Source: Pirellulaceae bacterium
GTDB taxonomy: Bacteria; Planctomycetota; Planctomycetia; Pirellulales; Pirellulaceae
Direction of reading: 5' to 3'
NCBI GenBank assembly: GCA_026004795.1
Contig: BPJV01000006.1
Location: 289,157-353,156, forward strand
DNA: 64,000 bases
The notes beneath the pieces are model-generated. The model did not search any database, had not been told where the DNA came from, and was given only the letters and a program-made list of their open reading frames with translations. The position numbers and the translations under genes were made by a program. The number at the start of each line of letters is the position of its first letter. The first letter of the stretch is position 1. Positions 35,185 through 43,587 of the stretch are shown here, piece after piece.

Positions 35185-35718
35185 ATGGAGATCACCGAGG
35201 TTCGCATCAAGCTCATGGAGGATTCCGAGGATCGTCTCCGAGCCTTCTGTTCGATTACCTTTGACAACTGCTTCGTCGTACGCGATCTGAAGATCATCGA
35301 GGGAACGAGTGGTCCGTTCGTGGCCATGCCCAGTCGCAAATTGACTTTCCGCTGCCCACGTTGTGGAAGCAAGAATCACGTTCGCAGCAATTTCTGCAAC
35401 CAGTGTGGGGCCAAACTGCGACCGCAAAGGTCCACGGCGGAGGACGAGAGTCCGAACAAGCTCTACGCCGACGTGGCGCATCCTATCAATCAGGCATGCC
35501 GCGACATGATCCAGCAGCGCGTGATCGAGGAATATGAGGCGGAGTTGGAGCGAGCCAAGCAGCCTGGCTATGTATCGCGCTACGATGATGCGTACGGTGA
35601 TGGTGGTAGCGAAATGCCGAGCCCATCGGTCTCCTCCCCCATTCCACCACCCCACTTGAAAAACAACAAAATGCGTCAGCCTACCGATACGTCGAATGAG
35701 GGCAGCTCAGACACGTAA
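35185..35718 (+). CDS. spoVG: SpoVG-family protein with an inserted zinc ribbon
   Basis: SpoVG is a small nucleic-acid-binding regulator. From ATG 35185 (GAGGGAG upstream) the N-terminus [40 protein letters not shown] and PSRK match SpoVG. The family's normal continuation is HPIN..., reached here only after about 40 inserted residues containing [19 protein letters not shown], a four-cysteine zinc ribbon. The SpoVG fold then resumes with [21 protein letters not shown] tail of about 55 disordered residues follows, giving 177 in total versus about 95 for the Bacillus protein. Binding of nucleic acid by the extra ribbon is inference. Confidence 0.88.
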   Translation: MEITEVRIKLMEDSEDRLRAFCSITFDNCFVVRDLKIIEGTSGPFVAMPSRKLTFRCPRCGSKNHVRSNFCNQCGAKLRPQRSTAEDESPNKLYADVAHPINQACRDMIQQRVIEEYEAELERAKQPGYVSRYDDAYGDGGSEMPSPSVSSPIPPPHLKNNKMRQPTDTSNEGSSDT

Positions 35719-35841
35719 CCCCCACAGGCGGCACACGTCTTGGCGGCCGCCCACCAGGATGGGCCGGCGGAGCGGTATGGATCGAGGCAGCCAGCAGGGA
35801 GTTCTTGTGCCGACGAGCATCGACGAACGCTGGCGCCGTCA

Positions 35842-36972
35842 TCATGGGGCGTGGTCCGCCCACACTTCCGATTGCAACAGTCCCATCGTTGCCCAGCACG
35901 TGCCCCAATAGGACGCCGTTTCTTGAGGCATCTTTTTGTTCTTTTTGGTGCCTGGCACTTTCCAGCCTCCATCGAACTGTTGGGTGGAAAGGAGAAACCC
36001 TTCGGCCGCTTGCACCGCGTTGGCCATTTCTGGTTCGGTAAGCTCCCGATCAGTCGACGCGAGGGCGAACAAGGCCAGGCCAGTGGCCAAGGCATCGCCA
36101 GGTTCTGCCAGAAGCCATCCCCAACCGCCATCCGGATGTTGCTCCTGAACCAAAGCTGCGATGGCATCCCGTTGACGGTCGGCATCGTTAGTCGCCTGCG
36201 CCAAAAGTAGCTGGACGGCGTACCACTCGGTGCTCACTGGAATGCCTTCAACTCGGTCCACCGTCTGTAGGACGCGCTGTACGGCTGTCCTGGCGCGAGC
36301 GTCGTTTTCCCGCGCAAGCGCTAAGCCGATCCACATGGCCGATACGATACGCGTCTCAGCCTCCGGCCGTTTCTGGCTGGGGAGCTGCCCTCCGGGTTGC
36401 CAGCAACCGTCTTCTTCTTGGGTGGCCAGCATCATGTCGATCCAGGCACGCTTGATTTCGGAGGGAATGAACGGGGAAACGCGGTCAGCAGCCAACAATT
36501 GAACGATTCCCTCGCGGTTCTTTTCCGCATCGGTCACCCCCTTTTCATCCGTCGCTTGGGACGACTGCACCGCCCACGAAAACCAATCCTGGGAAATGTC
36601 TGGAAGGACGCAGCCCCGCTGCTTGGCCAGCCGAAGCGTCCACAGCATGTTGCCGATGCGATGGCATGAAACACAGTCCTTCTTCTCGATCCACCACTGG
36701 CCACGTTCGACAATGATCGGTAAGGCGCGTTGGATCGCGGTACGCCTCAGTCTTTCCCGATCGGCAGGTAATGGCTGCTGCTCCTTCGTGGCCTGGGAGG
36801 CGGCATCGGTCGGAGAATCTTCCGTGAGCAGTGGCCCCTCCGCGTGGCCCACCGTGCCGGCAGTCCTCAGGGGCTCAGAGGCCGCGGCAGCCGGAGCTTC
36901 CAACAGCGCCGCTTCCTGGGCACGGAGAGGCAAGGTCGCCAGTACCAATAACGGCATTGCGCGGAGAAACAT
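35842..36972 (-). CDS. Exported squalene-cyclase-fold protein with a haem motif
   Basis: Product of 376 residues; the start at 36972 has AGAGGAG 8 nt upstream. Signal peptide (FLRAMPLLVLATLPLRAQ), then a linker to ~75. A CVSCH motif (KKDCVSCHRIGNML, ~111-125) is of c-type haem form. The rest resembles the alpha-barrel repeats of prenyltransferases and squalene/hopene cyclases: QEEDGCWQPGGQ, EQHPDGGWGWLLAEPGDALA, TGLALFALAS, LSTQQFDGGWKVPG and TASYWGTCWATMGLL. No DxDD cyclase motif is seen, so a binding or structural rather than cyclising role is likely. It stands alone. Confidence 0.72.
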   Translation of the reverse strand: MFLRAMPLLVLATLPLRAQEAALLEAPAAAASEPLRTAGTVGHAEGPLLTEDSPTDAASQATKEQQPLPADRERLRRTAIQRALPIIVERGQWWIEKKDCVSCHRIGNMLWTLRLAKQRGCVLPDISQDWFSWAVQSSQATDEKGVTDAEKNREGIVQLLAADRVSPFIPSEIKRAWIDMMLATQEEDGCWQPGGQLPSQKRPEAETRIVSAMWIGLALARENDARARTAVQRVLQTVDRVEGIPVSTEWYAVQLLLAQATNDADRQRDAIAALVQEQHPDGGWGWLLAEPGDALATGLALFALASTDRELTEPEMANAVQAAEGFLLSTQQFDGGWKVPGTKKNKKMPQETASYWGTCWATMGLLQSEVWADHAP

Positions 36973-37707
36973 CGGAAAGTCTCCTCTGAGCCAGTTCAGG
37001 ACAACCAACGGCGACCGTACGGCTGCCGCTGAATCTGCCTTGCACCTGCGGGGAAGGAAAGGAACCAGTTCGCCAACGGCAGGTTCGACGAATACGCAGT
37101 CGCCAATAATTGGAGGGGCTCCACTTGGTCACAGTTTCCGGATTCGATGGACACGGTTGCCATCGGTTGTTTGCGGAAATCTCCGTGCTGGAGCACATCT
37201 CGAGACACTTTTATTGTACCCACTGCCGTGCGGCCTGCACCTTATACTAAGCAGTGGGCCTCCACCGCTGGCCCCCTCTCGTGCCACGTCTTGCAGGCGG
37301 CATCGCTGGCTGCAGCGCGGAATACGACCGGCGTTGCCTCCACGCCTATCGTGTTGCCCACGCCTATCGTGTTGCCCACGCCTATCTTGTTGCCCACGCG
37401 TATCGCTTTGCCCATGCCCATTGACCGTTGCGAGAGCATCCCTCGGTTGCTTCGTCGGGTAACCGTTCACGGCTCGGTCGAAAGAGCGAGGCTGCTCCCG
37501 AGCCGGTTCCGCAGCCCACTTGTCCTGTGCGGCTCAGCCGGAGCCTCGCCCTTCCACAATCGCCACCCGTTGGGTAAGCCGTGAACGACGACGCGTTTGT
37601 TTACCAGCGCGACGCGCCAGCGAGTGTGTATCCCGGGAACCACCTCGATTCACTCGCTGGCGCTTCGTGCTGGTATTGAATAACGGGATTACGCCGGTCC
37701 AAAAATC
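36973..37707. other. Repeat-bearing intergenic region
   Basis: No protein-like ORF. It contains an 18-bp degenerate tandem repeat (37341-37412) and a 273-bp element bounded by inverted repeats (37459-37731), both listed separately. The left part should hold the promoter of the haem/cyclase-fold gene. Confidence 0.55.
37341..37412. repeat. Degenerate 18-bp tandem repeat, four copies
   Basis: Unit CACGCCTATCGTGTTGCC at 37341-37358 and 37359-37376 (identical), 37377-37394 (one change) and 37395-37412 (three changes), with a further partial, more diverged copy after it. Confidence 0.9.
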
Positions 37708-37731
37708 CTACCTCGGGGCGTGAACGGTTAC
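37459..37731. repeat. MITE-like element with 12-bp terminal inverted repeats
   Basis: GTAACCGTTCAC (37459-37470) and GTGAACGGTTAC (37720-37731) are perfect inverted repeats 273 bp apart. Inside, CGTTCACGGCT (37464-37474) pairs with AGCCGTGAACG (37577-37587), and GCGCCAGCGAGTG (37614-37626) pairs with CACTCGCTGGCGC (37651-37663). The right 83 bp (37649-37731) recurs at 58195-58277. There is no coding capacity. The right end overlaps the symporter gene's 3' end. Confidence 0.7.
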
Positions 37732-39207
37732 GTTCGTCGTCAGGTCGCTCGGGGACGATTCGCCCACCAGGTGATCTACGACCGCTGCACCGCAACTGTC
37801 ACTCCACACATTGACGGCCGTCCGCAACATATCGAGGACTCGGTCGACGGCGAGAATGATCCCTTGGAACTCGAGTGGCAAGTCGACTGCCTGCAAAACG
37901 ATGGCCATCATCACCAGCCCCGCATGCGGAATCCCCGCAGCACCAATGCTGGCCAGTAATGCGGTGATCGCCACGGCGATCTGCTGGGTTAACCCGAAAT
38001 CGCCCCCATGGTAGATCTGGCCAATGAACAGCACCGCCACCGCTTCATAGAGCGCGGTGCCATCCATATTGATGGTCGCCCCGAGCGGCAGGACGAAGCT
38101 GCCGGTGGAGTTGCGCACGCCGGCCCGTTTTTCTATGCAGCTCAACGTTAATGGGAGCGTAGCGTTGCTGCTGGCGCTACTGAAGGCGGTCAATAAGGCG
38201 GGCATCATCGCTTGCATCAGTTGAAATGGATTGCGCCGCGCTAGGAACCATACAATCAGCGGCAGGGTCACCACAGCATGCAGTAACAAACCTCCGGTAA
38301 CGGTCAGCAGGTACCATGCGAGTGCGCGAAACACGGCGGCTCCCTGTGTTGCCGTCACATAAAACATCAACAGCAGAACACCCCAGGGAGCCAACTTGAT
38401 GATCCCCATCGTCAGCCGCATCATCACTTCAAAACCGTCGCTGGCCAATTGTTCCAAACGGCGGTGCGTGTCGCCACCGACTTGGAGAGCGACGATGCAC
38501 ACGAGCAACGTGAAGGAAATGATCGATAAGAATTCCGATGCGACGATTGCCGCAAATGGATTGGTAGGGATCAATGCCTCGATTTGGCGCAAGAGGGTCT
38601 CGCCCAGTGTCGTTGGTTCCACCTGAGGGCGGCCGACGTCTAGACGAATATTGGTACCGAGGCCGGGACGAATAAGATTCGTGAGGGCGATCCCCACGAA
38701 GATCGCCAACATGCTCGTACACACGTAATAGATTAGCGTCGTCGTGAACATGCGTCGCAGCCGGCTGGCGGCGCCCAGCCCCAAAACGCCGGTGGCCAGG
38801 CTGGTGATGATCAGGGGAACGCTGATCATTTGCAACAGCCGCAAGAACCAACCGCCAATCCTCCGGCCCAACGCGCCGGCATATTTGGCGTACGACATCC
38901 CTCGTGGGTAGAGTTGGGCGAGAACCGGGTGGTCGGCGATGGCGTCGTCAAGCGTTACGTAGCTGCCCGGCGCCGATCCCGTAGGATCGACAGTGACGGT
39001 GTGAGTGCTACCGTCGGCAGTTGTCCAACGCACGACCGACGTGTCTGCAGTATCGACAATCGTGGCCTCCTGCACACCGTTGGGCAATCCGTCAGTGAGC
39101 GTCGTTTCGCGATGGCTCCACATCCAATTGACCAGCAACCCGAGGGCGGCCCCCACGGTCATTCCGATTAGTATTTGCCAGTGGAGTTGGAGTTTCACGA
39201 GCTGCAT
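37708..39207 (-). CDS. Dicarboxylate/amino acid:cation symporter (DAACS family)
   Basis: Secondary transporter of 499 residues importing glutamate, aspartate or C4-dicarboxylates with Na+ or H+. The family's serine-rich re-entrant loop (AFSSASSNATLPLTLSC) and the conserved helix region VLPLGATINMDGTALYEAVA are present, with PHAGLVMMAIVLQAVDLP and AVDRVLDMLRTAVNVWSD. An inserted periplasmic segment of ~90 residues (TVDTADTSVVRWTTADGSTH and on) lies between the first two helices. The final residues TVHAPR are encoded by the end of the repeat element at 37459-37731. Substrate is not resolvable from sequence. Confidence 0.93.
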   Translation of the reverse strand: MQLVKLQLHWQILIGMTVGAALGLLVNWMWSHRETTLTDGLPNGVQEATIVDTADTSVVRWTTADGSTHTVTVDPTGSAPGSYVTLDDAIADHPVLAQLYPRGMSYAKYAGALGRRIGGWFLRLLQMISVPLIITSLATGVLGLGAASRLRRMFTTTLIYYVCTSMLAIFVGIALTNLIRPGLGTNIRLDVGRPQVEPTTLGETLLRQIEALIPTNPFAAIVASEFLSIISFTLLVCIVALQVGGDTHRRLEQLASDGFEVMMRLTMGIIKLAPWGVLLLMFYVTATQGAAVFRALAWYLLTVTGGLLLHAVVTLPLIVWFLARRNPFQLMQAMMPALLTAFSSASSNATLPLTLSCIEKRAGVRNSTGSFVLPLGATINMDGTALYEAVAVLFIGQIYHGGDFGLTQQIAVAITALLASIGAAGIPHAGLVMMAIVLQAVDLPLEFQGIILAVDRVLDMLRTAVNVWSDSCGAAVVDHLVGESSPSDLTTNVTVHAPR

Positions 39208-39456
39208 GCCCCCCAGTCACTTCGGGTACACTCTCAGGATGCGTCGGTCGCCCACGCGACCAACATGAGCATGAATGTGGCGTGGAAAAGCCAATCGATG
39301 GTGTCGTCGCGAGCACCGTTTGTCGCGGCATCACTTCTCTCCCTACGGTTGGAGGCAGTATACTCGATAGGATTAAAGCCGAGCATGGGTCGGTCGTCAG
39401 GAACGTCCCGTGCGCGCAGCTTGGTGGTCAATGTTGCTGAGGGACGTGAAAGAACG

Positions 39457-41319
39457 ATGAGCACTTTGTTGGTATGCGTGGGAACGCTTGGCTTGCTCTT
39501 GGCAGCGTACTTTACCTATGGTCGCTGGTTGAGCGACAAACTGTTTGAACTTTCCGCCGATGCTCCCGTCCCGAGCAAGCTATTGCGCGATGACCAAGAT
39601 TATGTGCCGACCAAGAAGAGCGTGGTGTTTGGGCACCACTTTACCAGCATTGCCGGCACCGGTCCCATTGTCGGTCCCGCAATCGCGGTATTCTGGGGGT
39701 GGTTGCCTGCCCTGGCCTGGGTCGTGCTAGGAGCCATCTTGATTGGCGGCGTGCACGACATGGCCTCCTTGGTTATTTCGCTGCGCAATCGCGGGCAAAC
39801 GATCGGCGAGATCGCTGGTCGCATCATCTCGCCCCGTACACGGTTGCTTTTCCTATCCATCCTGGCGTTGGCTTTGTGGATCGTCCTGGCCATCTTTGGT
39901 TTGGTGATTGCCAATATTTTCAAGATGTATCCCGAAAGCGTCTTGTCGGTATGGATCGCCATGCCGGTCGCTATTGCCATAGGATGGTGGGCCCACCGGG
40001 GTGATCGTTCCTTGCTGGTTCCTTCACTGATCTCCTTGGCCATTCTCTACGGGGCACTGTATGTCGGCGTGTACTATCTACCCTTGGAGATGCCCGGCGG
40101 CCCGCCACAGTCGTATTTCAATCCGATTGTGATCTGGACGGTATTGCTGCTGATCTACTGCTTCGCTGCTTCCGTCCTGCCGGTGTGGCTGTTGCTCCAG
40201 CCCAGAGATCTGGTCAACAGTCACCAGCTCTTTGTCGCCCTCGTGTTGCTGGTCGTGGGATTGTTGGTTGCCAGTGTCAGCGGGCAGGCAGACTTGTTCG
40301 CCTCAACGGACGCCATTGCCACCACGGTACCTGCCGACGCGCCGCCGTTGCTGCCATTCCTGTTCATCACGATTGCTTGCGGGGCGTGCAGTGGCTTTCA
40401 TTGTTTGGTCAGCTCGGGGACCAGCAGCAAGCAGGTGGCCTGCGAACGTGATGCCCGAGCCGTCGGCTATGGAGCCATGTTGCTGGAATCCGCGCTCGCC
40501 GTGATCGTGATTCTCGCCTGCACGGCCGGGGTGGGGATGGGAGCGTTGCAGAAAGCCGGTACAGCCTCCGCCACCACTGGTGTGGTAACCGGGGGAGGGC
40601 AATATGCTTATCAGGCGACCGAGGATGGGGCCCTGCTACGTGGTCGTGATGCATGGCGGACCTACTACCGCCCCAGCCGAGACGGGTGGAAACAGCACAC
40701 GTTGGCTCGTAAGTTGGCCGCGTTCATCGAAGGAGGGGCCAATTTTCTTCGTACCATCGGCATCCCCGTTGAACTGGGAATCGGCATCGTAGCGGTGTTG
40801 GTGGCCAGCTTCGCTGCGACCACTCTGGACACCGCCACACGACTGCAACGCTATGTCATTCAAGAACTGGGGGCTTCCCTCAAGTTGCCGACGACCAACA
40901 AGTATGTGGCGACGAGCTTAGCGGTTGGCGTCGGCGGGGCGATCGCCATCTTTGCCGGCAACACTCCCGGCGCTGGCGGAATGATGCTGTGGCCGTTGTT
41001 CGGGGCCACCAATCAGTTGTTGGCCGGGCTTGCCTTGATGGTGGCCACGTTCTACCTGTGGCGCCGCAGCAAACCGATTGCCTTTCTGGCGATTCCCACG
41101 CTGTTCATGATGCTGATGCCATGCTGGGCGATGACGTACAACTTGATCTTCGACTGGATCCCCGCAGGCAATGTGTTGTTAATCGCCTTCGGGACGGGCA
41201 TCCTCGTCCTGCAGGTCTGGATTTTTGTGGAGGGATTGCTGATCTGGAACAAGGCCCGCGGCGTGTTAGAACCTCAATTACCGCCGCTGCCGCCGGTTCC
41301 TCAGGCTGCTGCCTCGTAG
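39457..41319 (+). CDS. cstA: Carbon starvation protein A family transporter
   Basis: Polytopic membrane protein of 620 residues; CstA-family members import pyruvate or peptides. The ATG at 39457 starts MSTLLVCVGTLGLLLAAYFT; a long open extension upstream to 39175 is antisense to the symporter promoter region and unlikely. Family blocks are VVFGHHFTSIAGTGPIVGPA, WGWLPALAWVVLGAILIGGV, HDMASLVISLRNRGQTIGEI, CGACSGFHCLVSSGTSSKQV and FAATTLDTATRLQRYVIQEL. More than twelve hydrophobic helices are visible. GAGGG at 39439-39443 is a rather distant ribosome-binding site. Divergent from the symporter. Confidence 0.95.
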   Translation: MSTLLVCVGTLGLLLAAYFTYGRWLSDKLFELSADAPVPSKLLRDDQDYVPTKKSVVFGHHFTSIAGTGPIVGPAIAVFWGWLPALAWVVLGAILIGGVHDMASLVISLRNRGQTIGEIAGRIISPRTRLLFLSILALALWIVLAIFGLVIANIFKMYPESVLSVWIAMPVAIAIGWWAHRGDRSLLVPSLISLAILYGALYVGVYYLPLEMPGGPPQSYFNPIVIWTVLLLIYCFAASVLPVWLLLQPRDLVNSHQLFVALVLLVVGLLVASVSGQADLFASTDAIATTVPADAPPLLPFLFITIACGACSGFHCLVSSGTSSKQVACERDARAVGYGAMLLESALAVIVILACTAGVGMGALQKAGTASATTGVVTGGGQYAYQATEDGALLRGRDAWRTYYRPSRDGWKQHTLARKLAAFIEGGANFLRTIGIPVELGIGIVAVLVASFAATTLDTATRLQRYVIQELGASLKLPTTNKYVATSLAVGVGGAIAIFAGNTPGAGGMMLWPLFGATNQLLAGLALMVATFYLWRRSKPIAFLAIPTLFMMLMPCWAMTYNLIFDWIPAGNVLLIAFGTGILVLQVWIFVEGLLIWNKARGVLEPQLPPLPPVPQAAAS

Positions 41320-41368
41320 TCCGTCCCCTCCACCATGCTCCTACTTCACTTTCCACAGGAATCAACTC

Positions 41369-42325
41369 ATGGCGTGCAGTCGGAACGATGGCGGGTGCTA
41401 CCGGATCGCTGGCGGTTCACCAGCGCAGCGGATCGGTCCCTACATGTTTTTCCTGGCGATGATTGTAAGCAGCTTTTCGCCGCTTCGATCGCAGTCAACG
41501 GAGGAGCGAGATGCGACGGGCGATGCAACCGGCGTGCGCGTCCTTTCGTATAACATCCGCTACCTAAACGACCACGATGGAGACGACGTCTGGGAGAATC
41601 GTCGCACCGCTGTCATCGACACCATTCTCCGTGCCGACATCGTCGGCCTTCAGGAAGTCGTGCTGGAACAGTTGGAAGATATCGAGCAAGGTACCCAGGC
41701 GGCGTCGTTCGACTGGTATGGTGTGGGGCGCAACGACGGCCGCCAGCAGGGCGAAATGACGGCCATCGGTTGGCGATCCGATCGCATTGAAGTGCTGGAC
41801 CGTGGCACCTTCTGGCTGAGCCCCACTCCGGAGCGACCTGGAAGCCGCGGCTGGGATGCCGCCCTGCCACGAATTGCCAGTTGGGTGCGTGCCCGACCGG
41901 TCGGCGGACCGGAATTCTTTTTCCTGAATACCCATTTCGACCATCAAGGCAAGGAGGCGCGGCGGCAATCGGCGATGCTACTAAAACAATGGATTGTCGA
42001 GCGATCGGCGCAGCACCCGGTCATGGTCACCGGGGATTTCAACTCGTTACTCACCGAGCCGCCGATGCAGGTTTTGCTAAGCGACGCCCAATTGATGGTG
42101 CATGCGCGCGATGTTGCACGTGTCCCTGATCCGGGTCCGGACAGCACGTGGAATGGTTTTCGGCAGATCGAACCGGGACGACGAATCGACTTCCTTTTGG
42201 TAACCCCCTCTCTGCGAGTACAAGCATTCCGCACACTCGATCCCCGCACACCGCAGGGCCGTTTCGCCAGCGATCACCTGCCGCTGTGGGCATTGGTCAT
42301 CCTTGAGCCGCCGGTTGAAAACTGA
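41369..42325 (+). CDS. Exported endonuclease/exonuclease/phosphatase-family protein
   Basis: Product of 318 residues. AGGA 8 nt before the ATG supports 41369; a start at 41444 would place the signal peptide (MFFLAMIVSSFSPLRSQ) at the very N-terminus. The metal-dependent phosphohydrolase fold is clear: VLSYNIRYLN, IVGLQEVVLEQL, FFLNTHFDHQGKEARRQSAM, VMVTGDFNSLL, RRIDFLLVTP and FASDHLPLWA, holding the Asn, Glu, His, Asp-Asn and Asp-His catalytic residues. Substrate could be nucleic acid, a phospholipid or a sugar phosphate; export suggests an extracytoplasmic role. Confidence 0.9.
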   Translation: MACSRNDGGCYRIAGGSPAQRIGPYMFFLAMIVSSFSPLRSQSTEERDATGDATGVRVLSYNIRYLNDHDGDDVWENRRTAVIDTILRADIVGLQEVVLEQLEDIEQGTQAASFDWYGVGRNDGRQQGEMTAIGWRSDRIEVLDRGTFWLSPTPERPGSRGWDAALPRIASWVRARPVGGPEFFFLNTHFDHQGKEARRQSAMLLKQWIVERSAQHPVMVTGDFNSLLTEPPMQVLLSDAQLMVHARDVARVPDPGPDSTWNGFRQIEPGRRIDFLLVTPSLRVQAFRTLDPRTPQGRFASDHLPLWALVILEPPVEN

Positions 42326-42605
42326 AACAAGACTGGACAGATTTCCGCAATTTGCCGGATCACGCGACGACATTTCATCAAGGCCGGCAAGGGCGAGGAG
42401 CGATTTGAGGTATCGGCTACCGAGAGGAGAGATTAGCATGGCGTGGTGAGGAGTCGGGCCGCCCTCCTCCGACAGCCTCCAGCGGCGGTAAGCGGTAGCG
42501 TCTGGTCGAAGGAGCAGCGTGTCCTGCCAACGCCCTGTCGGGAATCATCAGGAACAGGTGGTAGTCGCCGATCAACGCCCCATCGAATACAAGCAGGAGA
42601 ACCGG

Positions 42606-43571
42606 ATGGCAAGGGTCTTGGTTACCGGCGGAGCTGGATTCATCGGATCCCACTTGGTTACTTCCCTGGTGCAGCGTGGGGACCAAGTCGTGGTGCTGGA
42701 CAATCTGAGCACGGGCTTCAAACACAACCTGGCCCACGTCTGGGAGGACATCGAGTTTGTGCACGGCGATGTTGCCGACGCGGACACCGTTGGCCGCGTG
42801 ATGAAAGGGGTGGAGCTGGTATTTCATCAGGCGGCCTTGGCATCGGTTCCCTTGAGCATCCAGCGACCTTTGGACACCCATCACGCCTGCGTCACCGGAA
42901 CGTTGAACTTGCTCCATCACGCAGCGCAGGCGGGGGTACGGCGTTTCGTCTATGCGGCCAGCAGCAGCGCTTACGGAGACCAGCCCTTTTCCGCCAAACG
43001 CGAATCCGACTTGCCTCAGACGCTCAGCCCCTACGCGGCGGCAAAACTCGCTGGCGAATACTATTGCCAGGCTTTTTTTCACTCCTTTGGCCTGGAAACG
43101 GTGGGCCTGCGTTACTTCAACGTATTTGGACCGCGGCAGGATCCTGCCAGCCCCTATTCGGCGGTGATACCGTTATTTGTCACGGCTATCCTATCGGGGA
43201 AGCCGCCAACAATCTTCGGAGATGGCCAGCAATCCCGTGATTTCATCTTTGTAGACAACGTGGTTCATGGCAACCTACTGGCGGCGTCGGTCCCTGAAGC
43301 GTCTGGACAAGTGTTCAACATGGGACAAGGCAAGCAAACGACGTTGCTACAACTGTTGGACATTCTCGGAGAGCTGCTGGGGCAACGAGTGGAGCCACGG
43401 TTCGAAGCAGCTCGACCTGGCGACGTTCGAGAAAGCATGGCTGATATTTCGCAGGCGCGGCGGGTATTGGGTTTCGAACCGCTGGTCGACCTGCGGCGGG
43501 GCCTGGAAGCAACCATCGACTACTATCGGCAAATCGCCGAGGTGATGAGTCACTCTGCGGCGGGGCAGTGA
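42606..43571 (+). CDS. NAD-dependent nucleotide-sugar epimerase (SDR family)
   Basis: Extended short-chain dehydrogenase of 321 residues; AGGAG at 42595-42599 sets the start. NAD-binding VLVTGGAGFIGSHLVTSLVQ, then VVVLDNLSTG, VFHQAALASVP, the catalytic Ser region YAASSSAYGD and the catalytic Tyr-Lys pair in SPYAAAKLAGEYYCQAF. LRYFNVFGPRQDPASPYSAV and GDGQQSRDFIFVDNVV are typical of UDP-glucose or UDP-N-acetylglucosamine 4-epimerases (WbpP-like). Likely role is in surface polysaccharide precursor supply. Convergent with uvrB, 16 nt apart. Confidence 0.92.
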   Translation: MARVLVTGGAGFIGSHLVTSLVQRGDQVVVLDNLSTGFKHNLAHVWEDIEFVHGDVADADTVGRVMKGVELVFHQAALASVPLSIQRPLDTHHACVTGTLNLLHHAAQAGVRRFVYAASSSAYGDQPFSAKRESDLPQTLSPYAAAKLAGEYYCQAFFHSFGLETVGLRYFNVFGPRQDPASPYSAVIPLFVTAILSGKPPTIFGDGQQSRDFIFVDNVVHGNLLAASVPEASGQVFNMGQGKQTTLLQLLDILGELLGQRVEPRFEAARPGDVRESMADISQARRVLGFEPLVDLRRGLEATIDYYRQIAEVMSHSAAGQ

Positions 43572-43587
43572 GTCGAGCAGTGATCGC

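Noticed and set aside
39175..39456. N-terminal extension of the cstA frame
   Set aside because: It would overlap the divergent symporter start and adds about 94 non-conserved, non-hydrophobic residues ahead of the usual CstA N-terminus.
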